Source of the DNA: Rhodopseudomonas palustris
GTDB taxonomy: Bacteria > Pseudomonadota > Alphaproteobacteria > Rhizobiales > Xanthobacteraceae
Direction: 5' to 3'
Assembly: GCF_003031265.1 (NCBI RefSeq)
Contig: NZ_CP019966.1
Span: 3,658,001 to 3,722,000, forward strand
Length of the DNA: 64,000 nucleotides
Position 1 is the stretch's first letter. Every line of letters starts with the position of its first letter. The position numbers were made by a program, and so were the translations under genes. Below, one piece after another: positions 34,501-43,068 of this stretch. The notes under the pieces were generated by a model. The model saw only the letters and a list, made by a program, of their open reading frames with translations, was not told the origin of the DNA and made no database searches.

Positions 34501-35048
34501 CGTTTGGCGCTCCCGAGATAGACACCCACTGGTCCAACCGCCTCCGATCGGCAGTTTACAACACGACGCTCATTTTCTTCGTCTTCGATCCATGCTGATC
34601 TCGTTCCGTCTCTTCCGCAACAAACATCTTGGCGAAGATCCGAGTGGGTTAACCGCAGCGGCAGTCGGGTCTGCTCCGCCGAACAGTGTGGCACCACAAG
34701 CCTCCACCGGACGGACTGCTGACGTCACAATGCAGCGCTACCTGGGGAACTGCCGGTGGGAAGGCAACTGTTGAGGATTGCAGGAAGCAACAGGCCAATC
34801 CCGTCAGAGGCGGTTGACGGCATAAGGTAAACTCTGTTTTCTGACTTCAAACGCGGGCGCCGCGCCACATGTATATGAAGCCTAAGCACGCACCGGAATT
34901 GCTGAGCGGCGGTACATCAGGCCGCCTGTTTTGGCGCCATCGCGCACTCTCAACGATCACTCACGCAATGTGACTGTGGACACACACAGATCGTCGAACC
35001 AGTCTCGCGGATTCATTATGTTTAGACCGATCACTTGCTGATCGCCCA
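34501..35048. other. Intergenic region upstream of the DegT aminotransferase gene
   Basis: About 550 bases lying between divergent genes. Open frames here look random. A GTTGAC half-site occurs at 34813 but has no proper second arm. Nothing else is recognised. Confidence 0.4.
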
Positions 35049-36254
35049 TTGCTCCGATACGTACAACGGATAAACTTCGGACAAAATGCAACGAATTGGG
35101 GTCCTCGAATGCCGCGCGTTGGATTCTCGGAGTGGCTCGCGTTAACGAAGGTAGTCGCTCGCGGTCAACTGTTACGTTACCGCGGAGGCGAACAAGGCTA
35201 CACGACCCAGTTCGAGCAAAATCTCGAGAAGCAGATCGGCGTCAAGCACGCGCTGACGGTGAACAGCGGAACGAGCGCGCTGATCTCAGCGTTGGCGGCG
35301 GCAGGCATCGGCCCCGGTGATGAGGTACTCGTTCCCGCCTACACCTGGGTGGCGACCGCGATCGCCCCGCTCATGGTCGGTGCTGTTCCGATCGTCGTCG
35401 ACGTCAACGAAAGCCTGACGATCGATCCGGAAGACATCAAGCGGAAGATCACGCCGTATACCAAAGCGATCATGCCGGTTCACATGCTCAATCTGGTATG
35501 TGACATGGACTCGATCGTCGCGATTGCTCGCGAGCATCGGCTGAAGATTATTGAAGACGCCTGTCAGGCCGTCGGGCTCACTTACAAAGGGCGCCGTGTC
35601 GGCACGATCGGCGATGCCGGCGCGTATAGCTTCAATCAATTCAAGAATCTCAATTCCGGCGAGGGCGGCGCGGTCCTGACCAACGACGACCGTCTTTTCA
35701 CTCGCGCGCGAATGTTCCACGATGCCGGGAGCTACACGCGGGAGTACTCTTATGAGTCCAACGAAGCGCCGTTCACCGGCATGAACTTCAAGGTCTCGGA
35801 GTTGACCGGCGCGGTCCTTCACGCCCAGCTGCCCAAGCTCGACCCTTTAATTTCCCGCCTGCGTGCGCGCTACCCGATCATGGTGAAGCACCTGTCCAAG
35901 AGCAATAAGCTCAGAGTCTCGCCGCACAATGATCCGGCGAACGCTGCCGGACTGACGGTGATCCTCGATACAGCGGAAGATGCCAAGAAATTCGCTCAGA
36001 ACCGAGGCGTGGACCGACTGATCGACACCGGCCGTCACGTCTATACTAATTGGCGACCGATCATGACGCAGCGCACGTTCGATGATCGGATGAATCCGTG
36101 GAAGTGGGCCAAGCGAGACATCCAATACTCGGAAGACATGTGCAGCCGGACTCTCGACATCCTGGCGCGAACCTGCCGCGTCTCGCTCGGTCCGCAATAC
36201 CCGATTCCAGTCATGGAATGGCGTGGACGGTCCCTTCTCAAGGCGGCGTCCTAG
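35049..36254 (+). CDS. DegT/DnrJ/EryC1 family PLP aminotransferase
   Basis: 401 residues. HALTVNSGTSALISALAAAGIGPGDEVLVPAYTWVATA is the family's PLP-phosphate region. IEDACQAVG supplies the ring-stacking/Asp motif, and AYSFNQFKNLNSGEGGA has the Schiff-base Lys199. It transfers an amino group to a keto-sugar nucleotide, giving an amino-sugar for the polysaccharide, or acts as a related dehydratase. I give the TTG start at 35049; the ATG at 35109 (GGGG upstream) is an alternative that removes 20 residues. The next gene starts 75 bases later. Confidence 0.9.
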   Translation: MLRYVQRINFGQNATNWGPRMPRVGFSEWLALTKVVARGQLLRYRGGEQGYTTQFEQNLEKQIGVKHALTVNSGTSALISALAAAGIGPGDEVLVPAYTWVATAIAPLMVGAVPIVVDVNESLTIDPEDIKRKITPYTKAIMPVHMLNLVCDMDSIVAIAREHRLKIIEDACQAVGLTYKGRRVGTIGDAGAYSFNQFKNLNSGEGGAVLTNDDRLFTRARMFHDAGSYTREYSYESNEAPFTGMNFKVSELTGAVLHAQLPKLDPLISRLRARYPIMVKHLSKSNKLRVSPHNDPANAAGLTVILDTAEDAKKFAQNRGVDRLIDTGRHVYTNWRPIMTQRTFDDRMNPWKWAKRDIQYSEDMCSRTLDILARTCRVSLGPQYPIPVMEWRGRSLLKAAS

Positions 36255-36329
36255 AGACACCCGAATGCGTGCATTCAGCGCGACGTTTTCGAGGTCACGC
36301 TGGATGCTCCGAGATCAAAGCCACAGGCA

Positions 36330-37136
36330 ATGAACCCATCGGTCAAAATCGTCGTCTTGAGCTTACCGACTGCCACCGCGCGCCGGAGCCAGATGACCAC
36401 CATGCTCAGCAAGACGTCGCTGGATTGGCAGTACTTCGATGCCCACGCCTCGCTGATGTGCCCCAACTTGCACTACGACAGCGCCGAGCTGCGGCGAAAC
36501 TTCGGACGAAATCTGTCTCCTCCGGAAATTGCCGTCTGCTCGAGCCACGCCGCGATCCTCCATCAGTTTGTCGACAGCAACCAGGCCGAGTACATCCTGG
36601 TGCTCGAAGACGACATCATCTTCGATACCGATTTTCCGCTCGACCAGTTCTGTGCCTTCTGCGCCGACAACGGGTTGGAATACGTCCGGCTGTTCGGCAA
36701 ACATTACGCCAAGGCAGTTCATCTCGGCTTCTTCTACGACCGGTCGATCGTCCGCTTCACCACAAGCCCGGCAGGCGCCCAAGCCTATCTGATGTCGCGC
36801 ATGGCGGCGCAGCGCTTCCTCGACAGCTACCGGTCGATCCGCGCTACCGTCGATTTGGCCATGGATTCGTTCTGGATCACACAGCTGCCGATCTACTCGA
36901 TCTTTCCCTACCCGATCATCGAGCGGTTCTCGCCAACTTCCATCCCGATGCCTCCACATACAGTTGAGGTCCAAGGCTTGGAGAACGTGGCCTGGCAGAG
37001 CGCACGTGTCATCAACAAGGCCCGAAAGATTCTGACGAACGCCAAGCTCCGCAAGAGCGACGAGAGCTTGCGGCAGCGCCATTGGCAGTTTCGGCAGGTC
37101 GGTCGAGTGGATGTCGAGCAACGCCGCGATCCGTGA
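36330..37136 (+). CDS. Glycosyltransferase family 25 (LPS/EPS galactosyltransferase-like)
   Basis: 268 residues. VKIVVLSLPTATARRSQMTTML is the GT25 N-terminal block (V-x-x-L-x-x-x-x-x-R), followed by SPPEIAVCSSHAAILHQF and the metal-binding LVLEDDIIF. GT25 members (LgtB/LpsA-like) typically transfer galactose or glucose in LPS or capsule synthesis. It is cytoplasmic, in line with the DegT gene upstream and the GT4 gene 31 bases downstream. Confidence 0.85.
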   Translation: MNPSVKIVVLSLPTATARRSQMTTMLSKTSLDWQYFDAHASLMCPNLHYDSAELRRNFGRNLSPPEIAVCSSHAAILHQFVDSNQAEYILVLEDDIIFDTDFPLDQFCAFCADNGLEYVRLFGKHYAKAVHLGFFYDRSIVRFTTSPAGAQAYLMSRMAAQRFLDSYRSIRATVDLAMDSFWITQLPIYSIFPYPIIERFSPTSIPMPPHTVEVQGLENVAWQSARVINKARKILTNAKLRKSDESLRQRHWQFRQVGRVDVEQRRDP

Positions 37137-37167
37137 ACAGAAACGCCGTAACCTGGGGTGAAATCCG

Positions 37168-38286
37168 TTGAAGGTCGCGATCGTACACTACTGGTTCGTC
37201 GGGATGCGGGGCGGCGAAAAGGTGATCGAGGCTCTGTGCGAACTCTACCCGCAGGCCGATATTTTCACTCATGTGTTCGTCCCCGACGCGGTCAGTGATC
37301 GGATTCGTCGTCATCGCGTGACGACCTCGTTCATCAACTCCCTGCCCCGCGCCAGCTCAATGTATAAGTCGTACCTGCCGCTGATGCCGCTCGCGCTCGA
37401 GCACCTCGACCTGAGCGGCTACGACTTGGTCATCAGCAGCGAGTCCGGGCCCGCCAAAGGGATTATCGCACCACCGGATGCCCTGCACGTGTGCTACTGC
37501 CACACGCCGATGCGGTACATCTGGAATATGTATCACGACTATCGGAATGGCGCCGGCCGGCTCACAAAATTGCTAATGCCGCCGCTGTCTCACTATTTGC
37601 GAATGTGGGATGTTTCGACCGCATCCCGCGTCGACAGCTTCATCGCAAACTCGGCGACGGTCGCAGACCGGGTCCGCCGTTACTACCGCCGAGACTCCGT
37701 CGTCATCCATCCACCGGTGGACACCGCCGCATTCACACCTGTCCCCGCATCAGAGCTGGGCGACTATTACCTGATGGCCGGCGAGCTCGTATCCTACAAA
37801 CGCCCGGATCTGGCGGTACAAGCATTCAACCAGATCGGCCGAAAGCTGGTGGTGATCGGCGGCGGCGAGATGCTGAGCGAGTTGAAGCGGATCGCCGGGC
37901 CGAATGTGACCGTCATGGGGGCCCAACCTTTCGAGGTCTTGAGGGACCACTACATGCACTGCCGCGCGCTGATTTTCCCCGGCGAGGAAGATTTCGGCAT
38001 GGTGCCGGTGGAAGCGATGGCGGCCGGGCGCCCGGTGATCGCATTCGGAAAAGGCGGAGCAACCGAAACCGTCGTACCCGGACTCTCCGGGCTGTTCTTT
38101 CAGGCACAGGAGGTCGAGCAAATCCGCGCGGCGATCCTGCAGCTCGATGACATCGAAATCGATCCGGCCAAAATCGCCAATCATGCCGCCCGGTTCGGCA
38201 AACAGGCGTTCTTTAACGGCTTCCGCTCGCACATCGACCAGCTGTTGGCAGCAAGGGCGGAAGCATCCGCGCGCAACAGAGGCTAG
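37168..38286 (+). CDS. Glycosyltransferase family 4 (WbaZ-like)
   Basis: 372 residues from a TTG start with GGGGTGA upstream. MKVAIVHYWFVGMRGGEKV is the typical WbaZ/mannosyltransferase-like N-terminus, and CHTPMRYIWNMYHDY is a conserved block of this subgroup. The C-terminal half has YYLMAGELVSYKRPDLAVQAF and FPGEEDFGMVPVEAMAAGRPVIA with the E-x7-E motif. It overlaps the convergent phosphatase gene by 4 bases. Donor sugar is unproven, although mannosyl transfer is common for relatives. Confidence 0.9.
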   Translation: MKVAIVHYWFVGMRGGEKVIEALCELYPQADIFTHVFVPDAVSDRIRRHRVTTSFINSLPRASSMYKSYLPLMPLALEHLDLSGYDLVISSESGPAKGIIAPPDALHVCYCHTPMRYIWNMYHDYRNGAGRLTKLLMPPLSHYLRMWDVSTASRVDSFIANSATVADRVRRYYRRDSVVIHPPVDTAAFTPVPASELGDYYLMAGELVSYKRPDLAVQAFNQIGRKLVVIGGGEMLSELKRIAGPNVTVMGAQPFEVLRDHYMHCRALIFPGEEDFGMVPVEAMAAGRPVIAFGKGGATETVVPGLSGLFFQAQEVEQIRAAILQLDDIEIDPAKIANHAARFGKQAFFNGFRSHIDQLLAARAEASARNRG

Positions 38287-39059
38287 CCGGTCGCCAGCAC
38301 CTTAAGAGCATCGCGATCCACCACCAAGCACGTCAGATGCCCGGTGGCGAAGGCGCCGGTATCGATATTGATCCTGTTCGATCGCACATCAATCCGCTGA
38401 ACCGGCGTATGACCGTGCACAACCAGTTTTTCGAAGTTCACCGTCGACGACAGGAATTCGTCGCGTATCCAGAGCAGGTCTCGTTCGGACTGGTCGGAGA
38501 GTGCAACGCCTGGTTTCACGCCGGCATGGGCAAAGAATACGTTGCCGCAGGAAAACGTGCTCTGCAGTCCCTTCAAGAACCGGTGATGCGCATCCGGAAG
38601 ACTGTCCCGGAACGCCGACTGCAATTCTGCAATACCCGCTTCTGACAGCACCTTCTTCGGTTCTATGCCGTAGGACACTAGCGTCTCGACCCCGCCGAGG
38701 CGGCGCATCCAGTTTTCGAAGACGCCTTCATCGGACAGGCATTTGATCGCGACGGCCTCATGGTTGCCGCGGAGAAAAACAAGCTCTCTCTCACGCGATC
38801 TCCGGATCAGGCTGTCGATGACGTCGCGCGATTTTGGCCCACGATCGATGTAGTCGCCGAGGAACACACACACGGAGCGAACCACCGGGCGCTTAGCCAG
38901 ATCATCATCGATCAGGCGAAACAGCCGCTCCATGAGATCGGCCCTGCCGTGCACGTCACCGACCGCATAGATCCGCAACCCGGCGGGCAGAAAGGGCAAC
39001 CAGCGCTCAAATTTCCCTGAACCGAGATCCTGTTCAGCTTTCCCGCCCCATCTGCTCAC
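38283..39059 (-). CDS. Calcineurin-like metallophosphatase (PPP-type Ser/Thr phosphatase or Ap4A hydrolase-like)
   Basis: 258 residues with the complete dinuclear metal motif set in order: GDVHGR, GDYIDRG, RGNHE, HAGV and HGHTP. The C-terminus INIDTGAFATGHLTCLVV is typical of prokaryotic PPP phosphatases. It is cytoplasmic. Adjacent to the BY-kinase operon, it might reverse phosphorylation in the polysaccharide system, but it lacks the PHP or low-molecular-weight tyrosine phosphatase signature usually paired with BY-kinases. It is divergent from the 39310 gene; the region between carries two regulatory palindromes. Confidence 0.88.
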   Translation of the reverse strand: MSRWGGKAEQDLGSGKFERWLPFLPAGLRIYAVGDVHGRADLMERLFRLIDDDLAKRPVVRSVCVFLGDYIDRGPKSRDVIDSLIRRSRERELVFLRGNHEAVAIKCLSDEGVFENWMRRLGGVETLVSYGIEPKKVLSEAGIAELQSAFRDSLPDAHHRFLKGLQSTFSCGNVFFAHAGVKPGVALSDQSERDLLWIRDEFLSSTVNFEKLVVHGHTPVQRIDVRSNRINIDTGAFATGHLTCLVVDRDALKVLATG

Positions 39060-39124
39060 GCCGCTTTAGCCTTTCGCCCACAGGTACCGCTACTCGGATT
39101 CAACATATCCCCCTATTTGCCTCC

Positions 39125-39142
39125 GGTGACATACATGTCAAC
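39125..39142. promoter_or_regulatory. 18-bp palindromic operator, Wzz/BY-kinase operon copy (one mismatch)
   Basis: GGTGAC-atacat-GTCAAC: one mismatch in the left arm (GGTGAC for GTTGAC). It lies 66 bases upstream of the phosphatase gene and 168 bases upstream of the 39310 gene. Confidence 0.5.
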
Positions 39143-39201
39143 ACGAAGGAAACTCCCTTTATCTTTCATAGTCATACTGGGCTCGATCGCGAGCCCTCTG
39201 G

Positions 39202-39215
39202 TTGATCACAATCAA
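39202..39215. promoter_or_regulatory. FNR/FixK-type box TTGAT-CACA-ATCAA
   Basis: A perfect match to the FNR/FixK/AadR consensus TTGAT-N4-ATCAA, 95 bases upstream of the 39310 start. In Rhodopseudomonas and Bradyrhizobium, FixK/AadR-type regulators bind such sites in response to low oxygen. It suggests that the polysaccharide export operon responds to oxygen. Position relative to a transcription start is unknown. Confidence 0.6.
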
Positions 39216-39309
39216 CTATAACCGGCGACCGTTGTTGAACCTATTGGGCGTTTAATGTATCTAAAAACTACAAAATTTATATTCATAAACAGTACCTTGG
39301 AGTCGTCAG

Positions 39310-39948
39310 ATGGCGAGCAGGCTGGGTCGCATAGCGCTTTTAGCGGCTGTTTCTTCCATCCCCTTCTATAGCTGGTCGGCATCAGCCGCCTGTATCAATC
39401 CGCCGCTCACTGATCAGGCGATCGCACAGTTCAGATCAAATCCGAAGGCTGTGCTGAATCCCACGACGGACGGTCGCGCGGTGGAAACGGCCGTTCGAGA
39501 CTTGGTCGGCACCGACGCGACACTTGCGATGGACATCGTGAAGTTAGTAGCAAGTGCACCGCCGCGACTTAAGACGGCGATCGCGGCTGGCCTTGCGCAA
39601 GCGGCCACCGCCTGCACGACGATCGATGCTCAGTCCGCCCAGCTGATTCAGCAAGCTGTCGCCTCGCTCCCGGATGGTGAATTCCAGGCGACATTCGCGG
39701 CGATCGCAGGAGATCTTTCGACTGCGGCCACGGCCGCGGCGGCCGCCTCCGCGACCAGCTCCGCAGGGAGTGTCATCATTAACAACCCGAACCGCTCGGC
39801 TCGCGTTAACCTGAATCCCGCTGTCGGTGGTGGGACTTCGCTGCTGACGCAGATCACCGCCGGCGCCCGCGCTATCGTTGCCGTCGATGGCACTGATAAC
39901 AACGTCAAGTCAGTCACGGCCGGCGGATCGGTCAGCGCTACACGCTGA
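39310..39948 (+). CDS. Secreted protein of unknown function in the polysaccharide locus
   Basis: 212 residues with a clear signal peptide (cleavage near SASA) and TTGGAG about 10 bases upstream of the ATG. Residues 30-150 form an alanine-rich helical region with two cysteines; the tail (SVIINNPNRSARVNLNPAVG onwards) is low complexity and Gly/Ser/Thr rich. I do not recognise the family. It is first in line before the Wzz/BY-kinase gene (58 bases) and behind the FNR-type box, so it probably belongs to that operon as a periplasmic or surface component. Confidence 0.7.
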   Translation: MASRLGRIALLAAVSSIPFYSWSASAACINPPLTDQAIAQFRSNPKAVLNPTTDGRAVETAVRDLVGTDATLAMDIVKLVASAPPRLKTAIAAGLAQAATACTTIDAQSAQLIQQAVASLPDGEFQATFAAIAGDLSTAATAAAAASATSSAGSVIINNPNRSARVNLNPAVGGGTSLLTQITAGARAIVAVDGTDNNVKSVTAGGSVSATR

Positions 39949-40006
39949 ACCCCGCCTGTCACTCGTATTCTCCGTATCAACGCCGATGACGGTTTAGGAC
40001 TGCCGT

Positions 40007-42355
40007 ATGAACTTCGCCGGTCAGCCTCTTCAAGATGGTAGCCTGCCTCGTATTGGCACCGGGAAGGACGCGCTCTCCCTGCTGGACGTCAGCGATTTCG
40101 TTGCCCGGCACTGGCGCTTCATCGGCCTGGTGACGGTGTTCTCGATCGCGCTCGCGCTCGCCTATTTGGCCGCGGCACCTTCTCGATACACCGCCCAAAC
40201 CGACATGATCATCGACACCAAACGTGTCACCTGGACTCAGTCGGAGTTTGCGACCGAGAACCGGATGGTCGAGGATGCATCGGTCGAAAGCGAGATCGAG
40301 ACGACGAAGTCCGAAAAGGTGGCCCTGCAGGTCATTCGAAAGCTTCGCCTGAACGAGGACCCGGAATTCATCGGGTCCGGCACCGGACTTCGCAACCGGC
40401 TTTATCAGCTTCTGGATCTGGATGGCCCGATCTCGCCGCAGCTCACGCCCAGCGAACTCGAGGCACGTGCGCTCAGCCGGGTGAAAGACAATCTCAAGGT
40501 GATCCGGCTCGGGCGATCCTATATCGAGCAGATTTCGTTCACGTCGCTGGTGCCGGAGAAAGCGGCCGCCATCGCCAACGCGTTTGCGGACGCCTACATC
40601 GAGGACCAGATCCAGGCCAAGTTCGAAGCGACCCGGCGCGCCAGCGAGTGGCTGCAGCAGAGGATCGGAGAACTCCGCCAGCAGGCCAGCGATGCCTATC
40701 GGGCGGTTCAGGACTTCAAGTCGAGCAATTCGATCATCGTGAATGGCGACGGCAAACTCGCGAGCGACCTGGAACTCGATCAGCTCGGCATCGCGCTTGC
40801 AAAGGCCCGAGCCGAAACCAGTCAAGCCCGAGCCAAGCTGGAGCGGATCACCCGCGTTCTCGAGCTACGACAGGAAAAGGGAAGCAATGAAATTCCCGAT
40901 CCGGTGGTGACCGACGCCCTCAGCAACCCGGTTATTACCCGCCTTCGTCAGCAGTATCTCGACAACCAGAGCAAGGAAGCCGAATGGAGCTCGCGTTACG
41001 GACCTGACCATCAGGCCGCGCGCAATCTCAGGTCAGAAATGGCCAACGTTCGGCAGGCCATCTGGGATGAAGTCAGCCGGATTGCCGAAAGCTACCGCAG
41101 CGAAGTCCAGATCGCGAAGACGCAGGAAGACTCGATCGACAAACGCATGCTCGAGGTTTTTCAATTATCGACCGGAACACGCCAGGCGCAGGTCCATCTG
41201 AGAGAGCTCGAAACCGCAGCCACCACATACCGTGGCATCTATGAGACCTTCCTGACGCGGTTTACCCAGTCGGTTCAGCAGCAGTCGTTTCCGTCGACCG
41301 AGGCGCGAGTGGTCACCCTTGCCTCGCCGCCTTCGGTCCGCAGTTCGCCCAAAACCAATCTGACCCTCGCCCTCGCCGCCATATCAGGCTTGGCATTGGG
41401 TATCCTCGCCGCCTTCGCGCGCGATCGGATGAGCCGCCGGATCCACACCCGAGCGCAACTGGAAACCATCCTGGGCACCAGCTGCCTTGCGATCATCCCG
41501 TCCTTCGCGGATCCGTCTCTCGCGTCCCAGACCGCGACAACCTCCTCCCGGCTGTCGCGGGCGGTGAAGCAGCTCGTTCATCGCCGCGACAACGTCTCGG
41601 GTCAACCTCGCGAGAAAAGCCCGGCGAATTCTGCGGCCTTCGAGAAGATTAATGACGTTGCGCCGTTTTCGGCGACCGCAGAAGCGCTCCGCCATATCAA
41701 GGTTGCGATTGACCTGAGCCCCGGTGGGGGACGCGTGATCGGCATCGTGTCCGCCCGCCCCGGAGAAGGCAAGACAACGATCTGTGCCAGCTTTGCAGCC
41801 TTCTTGTCGAAGAGCGGCGCGCGAACGTTGCTGATCGACGGCGACCTGCGCAATCCGTCTCTGAGCAGAACGCTCGGTTATAAGAACAAGCGCGGCCTGC
41901 TCGAACTCGTCGCCGATCAGCTCCAATTGAGCGACCTGGTCGTCACGGATCCGGTCTACAAGTTCGATTTTCTGCCATCGGCGACCGAGATGAAGCCGAT
42001 CAACAGCGCGGACGTGCTGACCTCGCCTTCTGTGAAGCGGATGTTGAAGTCTGCCGCAGGCAATTACGAGTACATCATCGTCGACCTGCCCCCCATTCTT
42101 CCGGTGGTCGACGTCAAGGCCGCGGCGCACCTGTTCGACGCCTTCGTCCTGGTTGTCGAGTGGGGAGCGACCATGAGCGACGAAGTCCGTAGCGCGGTCG
42201 GTGTCTCTCGCTCCCTGTCAGAGCGGCTACTGGGTGCCGTCCTCAACAAGACGGACGAAGACGTCATGCGCCGTCTCGAGGGCTACTCGTATCGCAGCCA
42301 CAGTTATTATTACTATGGTGCTCCCAAGCACGAGAACGAGCAGACCGCAAATTGA
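40007..42355 (+). CDS. Polysaccharide co-polymerase with BY-kinase domain (Wzz/Wzc, ExoP-like)
   Basis: 782 residues. The N-terminal Wzz part has TM1 near residues 35-55 (FIGLVTVFSIALALAYLA) and a long periplasmic coiled coil; the Pro-rich TM2 region follows LASPPSVRSSPKTNLTLALAA near 445-470. The cytoplasmic tyrosine kinase has Walker A SARPGEGKTT (about 581-590), Walker A' LLIDGDLRNPSLSR and Walker B YIIVDLPP (about 690). A terminal Tyr cluster (SYRSHSYYYYG) is the autophosphorylation site. The fused architecture is typical of proteobacterial Wzc/ExoP and sets chain length together with Wza. Confidence 0.93.
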   Translation: MNFAGQPLQDGSLPRIGTGKDALSLLDVSDFVARHWRFIGLVTVFSIALALAYLAAAPSRYTAQTDMIIDTKRVTWTQSEFATENRMVEDASVESEIETTKSEKVALQVIRKLRLNEDPEFIGSGTGLRNRLYQLLDLDGPISPQLTPSELEARALSRVKDNLKVIRLGRSYIEQISFTSLVPEKAAAIANAFADAYIEDQIQAKFEATRRASEWLQQRIGELRQQASDAYRAVQDFKSSNSIIVNGDGKLASDLELDQLGIALAKARAETSQARAKLERITRVLELRQEKGSNEIPDPVVTDALSNPVITRLRQQYLDNQSKEAEWSSRYGPDHQAARNLRSEMANVRQAIWDEVSRIAESYRSEVQIAKTQEDSIDKRMLEVFQLSTGTRQAQVHLRELETAATTYRGIYETFLTRFTQSVQQQSFPSTEARVVTLASPPSVRSSPKTNLTLALAAISGLALGILAAFARDRMSRRIHTRAQLETILGTSCLAIIPSFADPSLASQTATTSSRLSRAVKQLVHRRDNVSGQPREKSPANSAAFEKINDVAPFSATAEALRHIKVAIDLSPGGGRVIGIVSARPGEGKTTICASFAAFLSKSGARTLLIDGDLRNPSLSRTLGYKNKRGLLELVADQLQLSDLVVTDPVYKFDFLPSATEMKPINSADVLTSPSVKRMLKSAAGNYEYIIVDLPPILPVVDVKAAAHLFDAFVLVVEWGATMSDEVRSAVGVSRSLSERLLGAVLNKTDEDVMRRLEGYSYRSHSYYYYGAPKHENEQTAN

Positions 42356-43068
42356 CGTCCTCAGATGCTCGTCGGTCTACGACGCTCAAGTTCGTATGTT
42401 TTACGATCGGTGTGATCGGTATCGGCTGGGCGGTCGCCAACTTTCACCGCGCAATCGCGATCGATCGCTTCGAGGCATTTACCGACCATCTTCTGCGCTT
42501 CAAGACATTCGACGACAGCTTCAGCTCCACGGTACTGAACAGTCGCTCAGCTCATGCGCTTGATGCCTGCGACACCCGTGCGCAACGCGCGCTGATCATG
42601 CTCGAGATCCCGCTCGCCGACGCCGCACTCCGGACCGGGGCGACGAATGAGTTCGATCGCAGGACCACGGATCTCAGAACCCGCGCCGATCAGTCCCTCT
42701 CCTGCGCCCCGACCGAGTCCTTCGCCTGGCTGGTTCTGTTTGGCCTGGCGGTGCAGGCTGGGCGGCTCGACGCAGATACCTTCGCCTTACTCGAACGCTC
42801 CTACGAGACGTCTCCGCGCGAAGCCTGGATTGCTGTTCGGCGGATCGCAGTTGCAGCTCCGGTTGCCTCACTCGCCCCGGATGCAACACGAAGCAAGATT
42901 GTCTCCGAGTTTCGCCAACTACTGCTGGATGGATATGTGGAGCTGCCAGCCCAGGCTTACGCGCGATCTCACCAAGGGGTGAAAGAGTTTCTGGACACCC
43001 AGGTCGAGCAGCTCGACGTCCGCACCCAGTTGCGCTTCAAGGCAGCCGTGACGAAACTCTTGCCCTGA
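42352..43068 (+). CDS. Membrane-anchored protein of unknown function, co-translated with Wzz/BY-kinase
   Basis: 238 residues starting at a TTG that overlaps the kinase stop (TTGA), so it is probably translationally coupled. One N-terminal transmembrane segment (FVCFTIGVIGIGWAVANF) is followed by an Ala/Arg/Leu-rich helical domain with LVLFGLAVQAGRLDADTFALLERSYETSPREAW, resembling a degenerate tetratricopeptide-like helical repeat. Three cysteines in the mature part. I do not recognise a family; a periplasmic accessory to polysaccharide export is plausible from context. Confidence 0.7.
   Translation: MTSSDARRSTTLKFVCFTIGVIGIGWAVANFHRAIAIDRFEAFTDHLLRFKTFDDSFSSTVLNSRSAHALDACDTRAQRALIMLEIPLADAALRTGATNEFDRRTTDLRTRADQSLSCAPTESFAWLVLFGLAVQAGRLDADTFALLERSYETSPREAWIAVRRIAVAAPVASLAPDATRSKIVSEFRQLLLDGYVELPAQAYARSHQGVKEFLDTQVEQLDVRTQLRFKAAVTKLLP

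Noticed and set aside
34424..34774. 116-residue frame upstream of the DegT gene
   Set aside because: Overlaps the acyltransferase start, no ribosome site; looks random.
34813..34818. GTTGAC half-site in the DegT upstream region as a further operator
   Set aside because: No second arm at N6 spacing.
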